DNA from: JBNJEA01 sp051745395 | GTDB lineage: Bacteria; Desulfobacterota; Desulfobacteria; Desulfobacterales; Desulfosalsimonadaceae | Length of the DNA stretch: 28,825 nucleotides | Assembly: GCA_051745395.1 (NCBI GenBank) | Contig: JBNJEA010000025.1 | Coordinates: 1 to 28,825, forward strand | Direction: 5' to 3' | Shown here: positions 22,660-28,825 of the stretch, one piece after another | Layout of the letters: the number at the start of each line of letters is the position of its first letter | Position numbering within the stretch: the stretch's first letter is position 1 | Notes under the pieces: model-generated | Databases searched by the model: none | Seen by the model: only the letters and a program-made list of their open reading frames with translations | What the model was told of the DNA's origin: nothing | Position numbers and translations under genes: made by a program

Positions 22660-23163
22660 TTATTCAATGGAATCGGCAATGTCTCCGAGCGGGATCTCCT
22701 CTGCCAGAGAAACGAGTTCTTTTTCGCTTTCAAAGGAGTCTGTTTCAATGATCACCAAGGTGTTTTTTTGCGCCGCGATCATCAGGTTGCTTTTGCCCCC
22801 CGTCTTGCTCCGGTTAAGAACGGCTTTATGCCCCGAAATTTCGGTCGTTTTGACGGCTTTTTCCGCCGTTTCCATGTTAAACTTCTGCAGGGTTTCAAAT
22901 TCTTTCATTACCGGGGCGTCCGTACCGGTCACAAGGGAAAGGCGGAGCTCATTTCCCTTTTCGTCGGCATATGGTTGTTTCAGCGTAGCCCATGACTGCG
23001 CGCCCTTTTCCATGTTCATGCCCTCCGGGTCGCCCTGTTTGTCCAGCCCGCCGATGCTTTCGGGAAGCAGGGGGACCCAGTCCCTGTAGTCCAGGGCATT
23101 GGCCGTTGATGATGCGAGGATAAAACCCAGGGCGATCAAAAAAATGGTAACGGATTTTTGCAT
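22660..23163 (-). CDS. Secreted protein of unknown function
   Basis: The 167-aa product starts with a classic Sec signal peptide (MQKSVTIFLIALGFILASSTANA, cleavage after ~23) and continues DYRDWVPLLPESIGGLDKQGDP. The mature part alternates hydrophobic and charged strands and ends in an acidic helix (SFESEKELVSLAEEIPLGD). No cysteine-rich or catalytic motif is visible. AGGAGG precedes the ATG. Its operon place between a CsgG-like lipoprotein and a membrane-anchored protein suggests an envelope complex. Confidence 0.75.
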   Translation of the reverse strand: MQKSVTIFLIALGFILASSTANALDYRDWVPLLPESIGGLDKQGDPEGMNMEKGAQSWATLKQPYADEKGNELRLSLVTGTDAPVMKEFETLQKFNMETAEKAVKTTEISGHKAVLNRSKTGGKSNLMIAAQKNTLVIIETDSFESEKELVSLAEEIPLGDIADSIE

Positions 23164-23215
23164 TCTGTGCCTCCTTTATAAAGTGGCTTCACAATGAGCG
23201 GATTGCTTCTGTGGG

Positions 23216-23860
23216 TTATTGTGCCGGCAATTCTTCGACCATCTGCTGAATGGCCTTTTTGACGACCTTGGCCGTTTGCGGTGACAGGGCCTTTCCGGCC
23301 GCACCGCCGAGAACGCCGCCGGCAACACCGCCTACAACCCTGCCGGAGCCGCTGCCGACCTGTGAGCCGGTTAAAGCGCCGATCACTGCGCCTCCCGCTG
23401 TCGCAAGTGTTTTACCGCTGCCGCCGCCGCCGGTGCCGACCCAGAGGACCTCTGCGGTCTCTGTATTGATCATTTTGCCGGTAACGCTTACTTTCTCCCC
23501 CTCCACGTTGGCATCGAGGGTTACAACGGCCGGAACATTCAAGACCTTGCCCAGCCGGGCCGCCTCGGAATCAGTGGTGCGGTCGGAGCGCTGGAAATCC
23601 TGTTCATCCAATATTTTGTTTACCCTGCTTCTTTCGATCACGCGATAGCCTTTTTCAAGCATCTCGGCGATAAAGAAGTCCTCGACCTGGTTTTTCGGCG
23701 CATCGCCTCGAATGTCTCCGGTAACGTCAACCAGTGCGACCTTTTCCGGCTTAACCTCTTGGAAAGCCGGGGAAAGCGTGCTGTCGCCCGTTGCACAACC
23801 GGCAGACCAGATCAAAACAATGGCGAATACCAAATTGCGAAACAATGGAAAATACTTCAT
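23216..23860 (-). CDS. CsgG-like lipoprotein with C-terminal glycine-zipper
   Basis: The 214-aa protein has a lipoprotein signal peptide with lipobox (VLIWSAGC, Cys 22). Residues ~35-140 resemble the CsgG/curli-assembly-like fold: VEDFFIAEMLEKGYRVIERSRVNKILDEQDFQRSD, AARLGKVLNVPAVVTLDANV, SVTGKMINTETAEVLW. The C-terminus is glycine-rich with GxxxG zipper repeats (GGVAGGVLGGAAG), as in membrane-inserting or oligomerising outer-membrane lipoproteins. The fusion is less usual than either part alone. It heads the operon; GGGGGAGG precedes its ATG. No curli subunit genes are nearby, so a role in secretion of fibres is not implied. Confidence 0.8.
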   Translation of the reverse strand: MKYFPLFRNLVFAIVLIWSAGCATGDSTLSPAFQEVKPEKVALVDVTGDIRGDAPKNQVEDFFIAEMLEKGYRVIERSRVNKILDEQDFQRSDRTTDSEAARLGKVLNVPAVVTLDANVEGEKVSVTGKMINTETAEVLWVGTGGGGSGKTLATAGGAVIGALTGSQVGSGSGRVVGGVAGGVLGGAAGKALSPQTAKVVKKAIQQMVEELPAQ

Positions 23861-24070
23861 TTTTTCCTCCCCCTTGTTTGGAATGGATGATTATTTGCTT
23901 TCGTTATTCTACACGTCATTTTTTTGTGGCGCAAACAGAAATTTGAGAGGCCAAGGTTCTGTTTAAATCACTAATTTTTAATAAAATTGAATTGTTTCTC
24001 GGGATGATGACAAGAAATCAATAGGGCCTGAAACGTTGTCGGTTCGGCGTTTTCCGAAGAGGGCCTGCTC

Positions 24071-24099
24071 TTGACATGCCGAAAGAAGGGTTATAGTAT
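24071..24099 (+). promoter_or_regulatory. Sigma70-like promoter upstream of the molybdate transporter
   Basis: TTGACA (24071-24076) and TAGTAT (24094-24099) are separated by 17 nt. The start would be near 24106, ahead of an AAGGGGAAGCG ribosome-binding sequence and ATG at 24132. It could drive the transporter gene through the remnant. Confidence 0.55.
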
Positions 24100-24131
24100 C
24101 TGCATATTTGCTTAATTAAGGGGAAGCGTTC

Positions 24132-24241
24132 ATGCCGGACGCGGAAAAGTTCATCATTACCGACAGATAAAACATTCTGCTTATCCGATTTACGCCGGCA
24201 ACAGCCACTGCATTTTCGCTCCAAAGTGTAACCTGTATTGC
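24132..24241 (+). pseudogene. Radical-SAM (NifB-like) N-terminal remnant, frameshifted
   Basis: A good Shine-Dalgarno (AAGGGG) leads to ATG 24132 and MPDAEKFIITDR, then a stop at 24168. In a second frame the text continues KHSAYPIYAGNSHCIFAPKCNLYC (through 24241). The H-x3-A-P-K-C-N-x2-C block lines up with the radical-SAM entry of NifB (HLPVAPKCNIQC), but the third cysteine and everything after it are missing. So promoter, ribosome-binding site and first ~35 codons seem to survive of a radical-SAM gene, with a frameshift and a 3' deletion abutting the transporter's leader. Only a short stretch of similarity supports this. Confidence 0.5.
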
Positions 24242-24323
24242 GGGGCGGGATTGCTGTATCAATTTTTGCTTAGGGGCTGGGTTTTACTGAGCGGCTGGTA
24301 CTGATTCATCGAAAGGAAGCATC

Positions 24324-25523
24324 ATGTCCGAGACTTTCCGCTTCAACCGGATGGAGCTGGCCGGCTCTTTGGGCGACCTGGGAACGCTTCTGCCCATTGC
24401 CATCGCCATGGTGATAGTCAACGGGCTGGATCCGCTCGGCCTGTTTTTAAGCATCGGGATTTTTTTCATCCTCTCCGGGATCTATTTCGGCGTCACCGTG
24501 CCGGTCCAGCCCATGAAGGTCATCGGCGCCTATGCCATCGCCGCATCTTTGAGCGCAGACCAGATTCTGGCTTCCTCTCTGCTCATGGGGGTCTTTCTTT
24601 TGATTGTCGGGGCCACCGGGGCGATTGACCTGATCCGCAGGGCCACGCCGCTCTCGGTCATCCGCGGGGTGCAGTTGTCCACGGGCGCGCTTCTGATTTC
24701 CGGCGGGGTCAAGTTTATCATCGGCACATCCAAGTTCCAGCAAATCCACGATGCGGTGGAACCCTACCTGGCCTTTCAAAACATCGGTCCCGTACCCATA
24801 ACCCTGATTATCGGCGGCATCGCCGCCGTTATCACCCTTTTGCTGCTCGATAATAAAAAATTCCCGGCCGGCCTGATCGTTGTACTGGGCGGACTGGCTG
24901 CCGGGCTTGCCCTGGGCGCAAGGGTGGACTTCGGCGACGGCGGCATCGGATTCCACGTGCCGCAGGTATTTGCCTTCGGGCTGCCGGGAAAAGTCGATTT
25001 CACCTTTGCCCTGTTTGTCCTGGTTCTGCCCCAGCTTCCCATGACCCTGGGCAATGCGGTGCTGGCCTACACCGACCTTTCCGAGCAGTATTTCGGCAAG
25101 CGTTCCCAAAAGGTGACCAACCGCAAGGCCTGCATCAGCATGGCGCTGGCCAACTTCATGAGCTTTTGTTTGGGCGGGATGCCGCTTTGCCACGGCGCCG
25201 GGGGCCTGGCGGCCCATTACCGCTTCGGTGCGCGAACGGCCGGGTCCAACCTGATGATCGGCCTGCTCTTTGCCGGGCTGGCCCTGGTGCTGGGCGAAAA
25301 TATCATCAGCGTATTAAACCTGCTGCCCATGGCCATCCTCGGCGTGCTGCTGGTATTTGCCGGCTCCCAGCTGACCCTGACCATCATGGATCTTTCCGGC
25401 CGCAAGGACTACTTCGTGGCCACCCTGATTTTGGGCATCACTTTGGCATCCAACCTGGCCGCGGGGTTTATCGCCGGCATGGTCGTGGCCCATATCCTTC
25501 GGTGGGAAAAATTGTCGGTGTAG
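24324..25523 (+). CDS. MOT1-family molybdate/sulfate transporter
   Basis: The 399-aa, ~11-12-helix protein matches the MOT1 (SulP-related) family. It begins ELAGSLGDLGTLLPIAIAMVI, has PVQPMKVIGAYAIA, VLPQLPMTLGNAVLA, the conserved PLCHGAGGLAAHYRFGARTAGSN block and a final SVLNLLPMAILGVLLVFAGSQL. No STAS domain follows, which sets it apart from SulP proteins. It probably imports molybdate for Moco enzymes; sulfate or tungstate cannot be excluded. GAAAGGAAGC precedes ATG 24324. Its leader holds a radical-SAM remnant with its own promoter. Confidence 0.85.
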   Translation: MSETFRFNRMELAGSLGDLGTLLPIAIAMVIVNGLDPLGLFLSIGIFFILSGIYFGVTVPVQPMKVIGAYAIAASLSADQILASSLLMGVFLLIVGATGAIDLIRRATPLSVIRGVQLSTGALLISGGVKFIIGTSKFQQIHDAVEPYLAFQNIGPVPITLIIGGIAAVITLLLLDNKKFPAGLIVVLGGLAAGLALGARVDFGDGGIGFHVPQVFAFGLPGKVDFTFALFVLVLPQLPMTLGNAVLAYTDLSEQYFGKRSQKVTNRKACISMALANFMSFCLGGMPLCHGAGGLAAHYRFGARTAGSNLMIGLLFAGLALVLGENIISVLNLLPMAILGVLLVFAGSQLTLTIMDLSGRKDYFVATLILGITLASNLAAGFIAGMVVAHILRWEKLSV

Positions 25524-25576
25524 AAAGAAAGAGCTGATGGTCATTATTTACGATCGGGTTTTTTAGGGAGATACGG

Positions 25577-25900
25577 CTATTTTTCATTCTTTCCGTCAGT
25601 CCACAAGGGATCGTTTCCGAAGGTATCGAGCCACCATTGATCGGGGGAGCGGTGCCGTTTGACCGTCTCTTCGGAAAAGGAGTATTGATAGTTGTTGCAG
25701 TAGTCCATGATGGTTTCATAGGCGGAAACGATTTTATGCGTCATTTCTTTGCAGGTTTCCGGGTCCTCATGGCATTTGTCCGGATGCCATTTGGATAAAA
25801 GCCGCCGGTAATTGGCTTTGATTGTTTCCATGGTGGCTTTTTCCGGAAGTCCCAGCATTTTCCGGGCCTCGGTGATTTCCTGATATTTGTTTCCTGCCAT
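25577..25900 (-). CDS. Small J-domain (DnaJ-like) protein
   Basis: The 107-aa protein is mainly a J domain: EITEARKMLGLPEKATMETIKANYRRLLSKWHPDKCHEDPETCKEM contains the HPD motif in the right loop. No Gly/Phe or zinc-finger part follows, only ~35 residues including SPDQWWLDTFGNDPLW. It should stimulate an Hsp70 on a specific client. Cysteines in the loop (KCHEDPETC) are unusual. The ATG at 25900 is preceded by AAGGCGG; the frame extends upstream but without J-domain content. It is the last gene after the epimerase (88 nt). Confidence 0.8.
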   Translation of the reverse strand: MAGNKYQEITEARKMLGLPEKATMETIKANYRRLLSKWHPDKCHEDPETCKEMTHKIVSAYETIMDYCNNYQYSFSEETVKRHRSPDQWWLDTFGNDPLWTDGKNEK

Positions 25901-25988
25901 TGTAAATTCCGCCTTTTCTCTTCTTTTTCCGGATTGGACAGCAAAAACTTGCCCCCCGGATGGAAATTCCGGGCTCGTCGGCAATCGC

Positions 25989-26975
25989 CTACATTTTCGC
26001 CGGCAGATAAACCCGGGAAACCCAATCCCGGATCGCAGCCATGGCCGTCGCCTCGTTGATGCGGGTTTTCCAGCCCAGCTCCGTTTTCGCCCGGGTGATG
26101 TCGACGTCGTTGTTTTTGCCCATCACCGCGGCGGCCAGGCGGGTCATGGGCGGCCGGATGCCGAGCGGCGTCAGCAGATGTTCCATGATCGACCCTAGTC
26201 CCCAGGCCACGGAAAACGGGATGTTTCCGGTCGGTTTCTTGTCCACCAGGGCGCCCAGCTGCTCCAGGTAGGTTTTCCAGTCTATGCTGTACTCGTCCCG
26301 GAAATGGTAGGTCCGGTTTCGCGCGGCATCGGCTTCGGCCGCCAGCAGGGTGCCGTCTATGAGATTGTCGATATAGACGAACGCGCCCGGATTTTTGCCC
26401 CCCGCGATCACCGGAAGCGGACCGCGCCGGAAGGTGTCGATGATGTCGGTGACCCAGACGCTGCCCGGGCCGATGACGTTGGCCGGGCGGATGATGGTGT
26501 AGTCGATGCGGTGCCTGCGGCAGTAGTCCGCCACCAGGTCTTCGGCCTCGATTTTGGTGTCGCTGTAGGCAACGCCGCAGGGCTTTCGGGCCGCCTCCTC
26601 GTCCAGGCCCGCCAGGTCACGGCCGAATCCCAGCGCGGCAATCGAGGAGAAGTAAACGAACCGGTCGATCGGATCGCCCGCGGCTTCCAGGAGATTTCGC
26701 GTCCCGTCGATCATGATGCGGGAAAACGTCTTTTTCGAGCCCCAGTCCACCACCCGGGCGGCCAGGTGAAAGACGATCTCCACGCCGTCGCCGATGCCCG
26801 CCAGGGTTTCGGGCCGGGTCAAATCGCCCCGGAAAATCTCCGCCCCCAGCTCTTGCGCCGCTTCGGCATTTTCACCCGGCAGAAACAGCGCCCGGGCCTC
26901 ATGCCCCCGTTCCATCCATCGCTTCAGCAGGTGGGAGCCGATAAATCCCCCGGCCCCGGTAATCAGCGCTTTCAT
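25989..26975 (-). CDS. NAD(P)-dependent epimerase/dehydratase (extended SDR)
   Basis: The 328-aa protein is an extended short-chain dehydrogenase: Rossmann GAGGFIGSHL (residues ~8-17), FHLAARV, catalytic S in YFSSIA and YSDTK (YxxxK), then RPANVIGPG. The later INEATAMAAIRDWV and AYSIDWKTY-type parts resemble the 3-beta-hydroxysteroid dehydrogenase/NAD-sugar epimerase subgroup. Substrate is not deducible. AAAGGAGG precedes ATG 26975, and the gene lies 54 nt after lexA, perhaps in the same transcript. Confidence 0.85.
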   Translation of the reverse strand: MKALITGAGGFIGSHLLKRWMERGHEARALFLPGENAEAAQELGAEIFRGDLTRPETLAGIGDGVEIVFHLAARVVDWGSKKTFSRIMIDGTRNLLEAAGDPIDRFVYFSSIAALGFGRDLAGLDEEAARKPCGVAYSDTKIEAEDLVADYCRRHRIDYTIIRPANVIGPGSVWVTDIIDTFRRGPLPVIAGGKNPGAFVYIDNLIDGTLLAAEADAARNRTYHFRDEYSIDWKTYLEQLGALVDKKPTGNIPFSVAWGLGSIMEHLLTPLGIRPPMTRLAAAVMGKNNDVDITRAKTELGWKTRINEATAMAAIRDWVSRVYLPAKM

Positions 26976-27029
26976 CGAAACCTCCTTTCCCTTCTTTTTT
27001 GCGGCAGAGCTGCTGCACCTACCGGATTT

Positions 27030-27647
27030 CTAGTCGATGGCCTTCCGGACCAGGCCCACGTATTTGCCGATGATGGTCACCTTTTTCTGTTTGGACCCGT
27101 AAAACCGCAGGGCCTTATATAGCGGGTTGGCGGACTGCAGCTCCAGGGTATTGCGTCTTTTCCGCACCCTTTTCAATGTGGCCTCCGGCAAAATCCCGTC
27201 CACCAGTACGGCGGCAATCTGCCCGTTTTCCACGTCCGCCTGGGGACGGATCACCGCAAGGTCGCCGTCCATGATATGGGCCCCTGTCATGGAATCGCCC
27301 GCCACCCGCAAGGCAAAGCATTCCTCGTGCCCGTAAAGCCTCGGATCAACGCCAATGCGTTCATCCGGGCGGTCCCATACATCAAGGGGGTTTCCCGCGG
27401 CAATGGTGCCGGCAACCGGCATGCCCGATTTTTCCTCCAGTTCCACCGGCACCCAGGAGCGCTTCTTGCCAGGCGCAGACCGGATCACTCCTTTTTCCTC
27501 CAGCACGCCAAGTATCCGGTGCACGCCCGCCGGCCCGGCAAGCCCCAGTTTCTCGCAAATCTCGCGCACGCTCGGTGAATACCCATACTTTTCGTGATAC
27601 CCGCAAATCACCCGGTAAACACTTTCCTGCCGCTGCGTTAACTCCAT
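27030..27647 (-). CDS. lexA: LexA repressor
   Basis: The 205-aa protein has a winged-helix N domain (SPSVREICEKLGLAGPAGVHRILGVLEEKG), an Ala79-Gly80 self-cleavage site (PVAGTIAAG), catalytic Ser119 (GDSMTGAHI) and Lys159 (EATLKRV). It represses SOS genes and cleaves itself with RecA filaments. The recognition region is nearer to Gram-positive LexA, consistent with a GAAC-N4-GTTC site. GGGGGATATGCT precedes the ATG. Only 46 nt separate it from an upstream integrase remnant, and I see no LexA box there; the nearest one is 43 nt ahead of the integrase start. Confidence 0.93.
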   Translation of the reverse strand: MELTQRQESVYRVICGYHEKYGYSPSVREICEKLGLAGPAGVHRILGVLEEKGVIRSAPGKKRSWVPVELEEKSGMPVAGTIAAGNPLDVWDRPDERIGVDPRLYGHEECFALRVAGDSMTGAHIMDGDLAVIRPQADVENGQIAAVLVDGILPEATLKRVRKRRNTLELQSANPLYKALRFYGSKQKKVTIIGKYVGLVRKAID

Positions 27648-27693
27648 AGCATATCCCCCGGACTTTTTACCCCTTTGCCGCCCCTGTTTGACC

Positions 27694-28110
27694 TTACATA
27701 ACGCGCAACCCGGTGCCGTACATAAGTTGGGCCATTATCCATTTATATCCGTCCAGTTGATTGATAATCTCTCTGATTTCATCCTTGGTGAAGACAACCG
27801 GCAACTTTCTGGGTTTCTTGGCTCTTTGAACAACCTTTAACTCTCCGAATTCAATCCCAAGGACATTTCGGTACAAAAACAAAAGAGCATTAAATGCCTG
27901 ATTCTGAGTAGAAGCAGCTACGTTTCGTTTAACAGCCAAATGCGTAAGAAAGGCACTGATCTCTTTTTCTCCAAGATCTTTGGGGTGCTTTTTGTCGTGA
28001 AACAGAATAAATTTTCGTATCCAGCCGACATAAGTTTCTTCAGTCCGTATACTGTAATGCTTGGCACGGATCAAATTCCGAACCTGGTCCAAAAGTTTTG
28101 GCTGCTCCAT
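27694..28110 (-). pseudogene. Integron integrase (IntI) remnant, truncated after the first catalytic Arg
   Basis: The 138-aa product matches the N-terminal half of integron integrases: LIRAKHYSIRTEETYVGWIRKFILFH, FLTHLAVKRNVAASTQNQAFNALLFLYRNVLG, RAKKPRKLPVVFTKDEI and YGTGLRVM, whose Arg136 is the first catalytic residue. Full IntI is ~320-340 aa; the second half with H-x-x-R and the Tyr nucleophile is replaced by a stop and lexA's leader. It cannot recombine. AGGAGGGG precedes ATG 28110, so it may still be translated. A LexA-type box lies 43 nt upstream. It could fold as a DNA-binding N domain only. Confidence 0.85.
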
Positions 28111-28152
28111 GACCCCTCCTGTTTGGTAGAAAGACGTTTTTGGCTCTTTTAA

Positions 28153-28166
28153 TGAACATTTGTTCA
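28153..28166 (-). promoter_or_regulatory. LexA-type box upstream of the integrase remnant
   Basis: TGAACATTTGTTCA contains GAAC-N4-GTTC, the Gram-positive/DinR LexA box. It lies 43 nt upstream of the integrase start, just downstream of a TATAAT on the minus strand. SOS control of integrases via LexA is known for many integrons. With the integrase broken and lexA next, the box may now control lexA. Confidence 0.7.
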
Positions 28167-28181
28167 CGTTGTCATATTCGT

Positions 28182-28187
28182 ATTATA
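28182..28187 (-). promoter_or_regulatory. Candidate -10 element (TATAAT) of the integrase-lexA transcript
   Basis: A perfect TATAAT reads on the minus strand, with an AT-rich upstream part but no good -35 at 16-18 nt. A start ~7 nt downstream would put the LexA box at about +9 to +22. Confidence 0.4.
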
Positions 28188-28274
28188 TTAAAGATTTCAA
28201 ATCAAGGGAAAATGTTTGAATATCACCTTACATGGTGGTATTATGCTTAAAAATTAAACTATATCCCAATATTC

Positions 28275-28313
28275 ATGCCCAAGAGGCGTTTTATTTTACG
28301 CCTCTTCGGGCAT
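28275..28313. terminator. Strong hairpin, possible terminator
   Basis: ATGCCC + AAGAGGCGT pairs with ACGCCTCTT + GGGCAT, a 15-bp stem with one bulged C (28307) and an 8-nt T/A loop. No T-run follows directly on either strand, so it may instead be an RNA processing site or a leftover of the integron/insertion boundary. The remaining gap on either side shows nothing else. Confidence 0.4.
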
Positions 28314-28385
28314 CTAATCATTGGCCTCCGAAACCGCAAATGGGGCCTTGCAAATTTAAACCAAACTAAAGTTTCCTAAAAAATA

Positions 28386-28825
28386 TCATGCCGCCATGCG
28401 CAGCAGCGCGGTTACGAGAGAATTTACATTGGTTTTGCGCGGTACAGGGAAAAGTATATCAAAATTATCATCCGATGCGGCCTCCGCGATGGGTCTTCGA
28501 ACATCAGAGAAAGCAAAATGGTTGCGACCATTGACTGCGTGCCGACGGCTTGGCGTTTTATCTAAACGGCTTGCGTAAATCCAAGTCAATGCAGTTGCCA
28601 TCATGCAAAAGTGTAGATGATTTTTGACAGCATCAGGGTGCCGGGTCTGGGTATCCAGACTGCCAATATCTTGTTTAAGTTCTTTGAAAGTATTCCCCTC
28701 CCGGGTCTCACCCGGGAGACCGAACCTATAAATAACTTTTGTTGCTTTTGAAATGAAAATTTAAAAATTGTGGTTTGGCTTTCACCAAAACACCATATGT
28801 TGCGCTTTTTTTGAAGTTACTTAGA
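28386..28825 (-). mobile_element. Insertion-sequence transposase, C-terminal part (continues beyond the window)
   Basis: An open minus-strand frame runs from the window edge to a stop at 28386 (145 codons). It contains REGNTFKELKQDIGSLDTQ, DAVKNHLHFCMMATALTWIY and SDVRRPIAEAA, typical of the C-terminal end of DDE transposases of the IS4-like superfamily, with the downstream catalytic Glu region probably at GETREGNTFKELKQ. The front part lies outside. The terminal inverted repeat should lie between 28314 and 28385, but I cannot mark it without the other end. It sits beside the broken integrase, so it may have caused the truncation. Confidence 0.7.

Noticed and set aside
28168..28385. attI/attC recombination site next to the integrase remnant
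   Set aside because: I found no convincing GTTRRRY/RYYYAAC pairs; the hairpin at 28275-28313 lacks the attC arm boxes.
1..28825. CRISPR arrays, tRNA or rRNA genes
   Set aside because: No regularly spaced repeats, and no tRNA T-arm/anticodon patterns or rRNA sequence were noticed on either strand.

Overview
The window reads as chromosomal DNA of an anaerobic, probably sulfate-reducing member of the Desulfobacterota (Desulfobacteraceae-like). This is inference, not a database match. The pointers are a siroheme-[4Fe-4S] reductase-like protein, clostridial-type ferredoxins, a two-CW cysteine-rich regulator, an Mrp/Mbh-type antiporter operon without a long MrpA, a hybrid kinase with tandem solute-binding domains, and moderately GC-rich coding DNA. 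Genes are tightly packed on both strands, with accessory DNA at both edges and at several junctions.

1-1400: two remnants on the minus strand (a 2Fe-2S ferredoxin domain lacking its N-terminus, and an ECF sigma region 4 lacking region 2). A long stretch with no convincing protein gene follows. It holds, on the plus strand, a sigma70-like promoter, a cyclic-di-GMP-I (GEMM) class riboswitch with an overlapping terminator, a ~156-nt segment closed by a near-perfect 16-bp long-range stem, and a very strong terminator. It looks like a second-messenger-gated non-coding RNA and is the most unusual item here.

1395-7424: an XRE/two-CW regulator and a Crp/Fnr regulator (minus), divergent from a siroheme/PCP_red/ferredoxin protein and a MetE-barrel protein (plus), with a perfect Crp/Fnr-type palindrome between them. 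Then a saccharopine-dehydrogenase-like oxidoreductase and the Mg2+ channel MgtE.

7454-16584: one long minus-strand operon: MrpE, F, G, an MbhD-like subunit, an MbhE-MnhB fusion, MrpC, three MrpD-like ion-translocating subunits, two small membrane proteins (44 and 92 aa), a cyclic-nucleotide-binding-domain protein and a cytidylate-kinase-like protein. Many genes overlap by 4 nt.

17077-23860: a [4Fe-4S] ferredoxin, then a 1212-aa hybrid sensor kinase bracketed by two composite palindromic repeats that share a CCGGTTATCCGG core, then a three-gene envelope operon (CsgG-like lipoprotein, secreted protein, membrane protein).

23861-28825: a promoter and ribosome-binding site leading into a short frameshifted radical-SAM (NifB-like) remnant just upstream of a MOT1-type molybdate transporter, then a J-domain protein, an SDR epimerase and LexA. 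Directly upstream of lexA lies an integron integrase truncated at its first catalytic Arg. A GAAC-N4-GTTC LexA-type box in front of that remnant could now control lexA itself. The window ends inside an insertion-sequence transposase.
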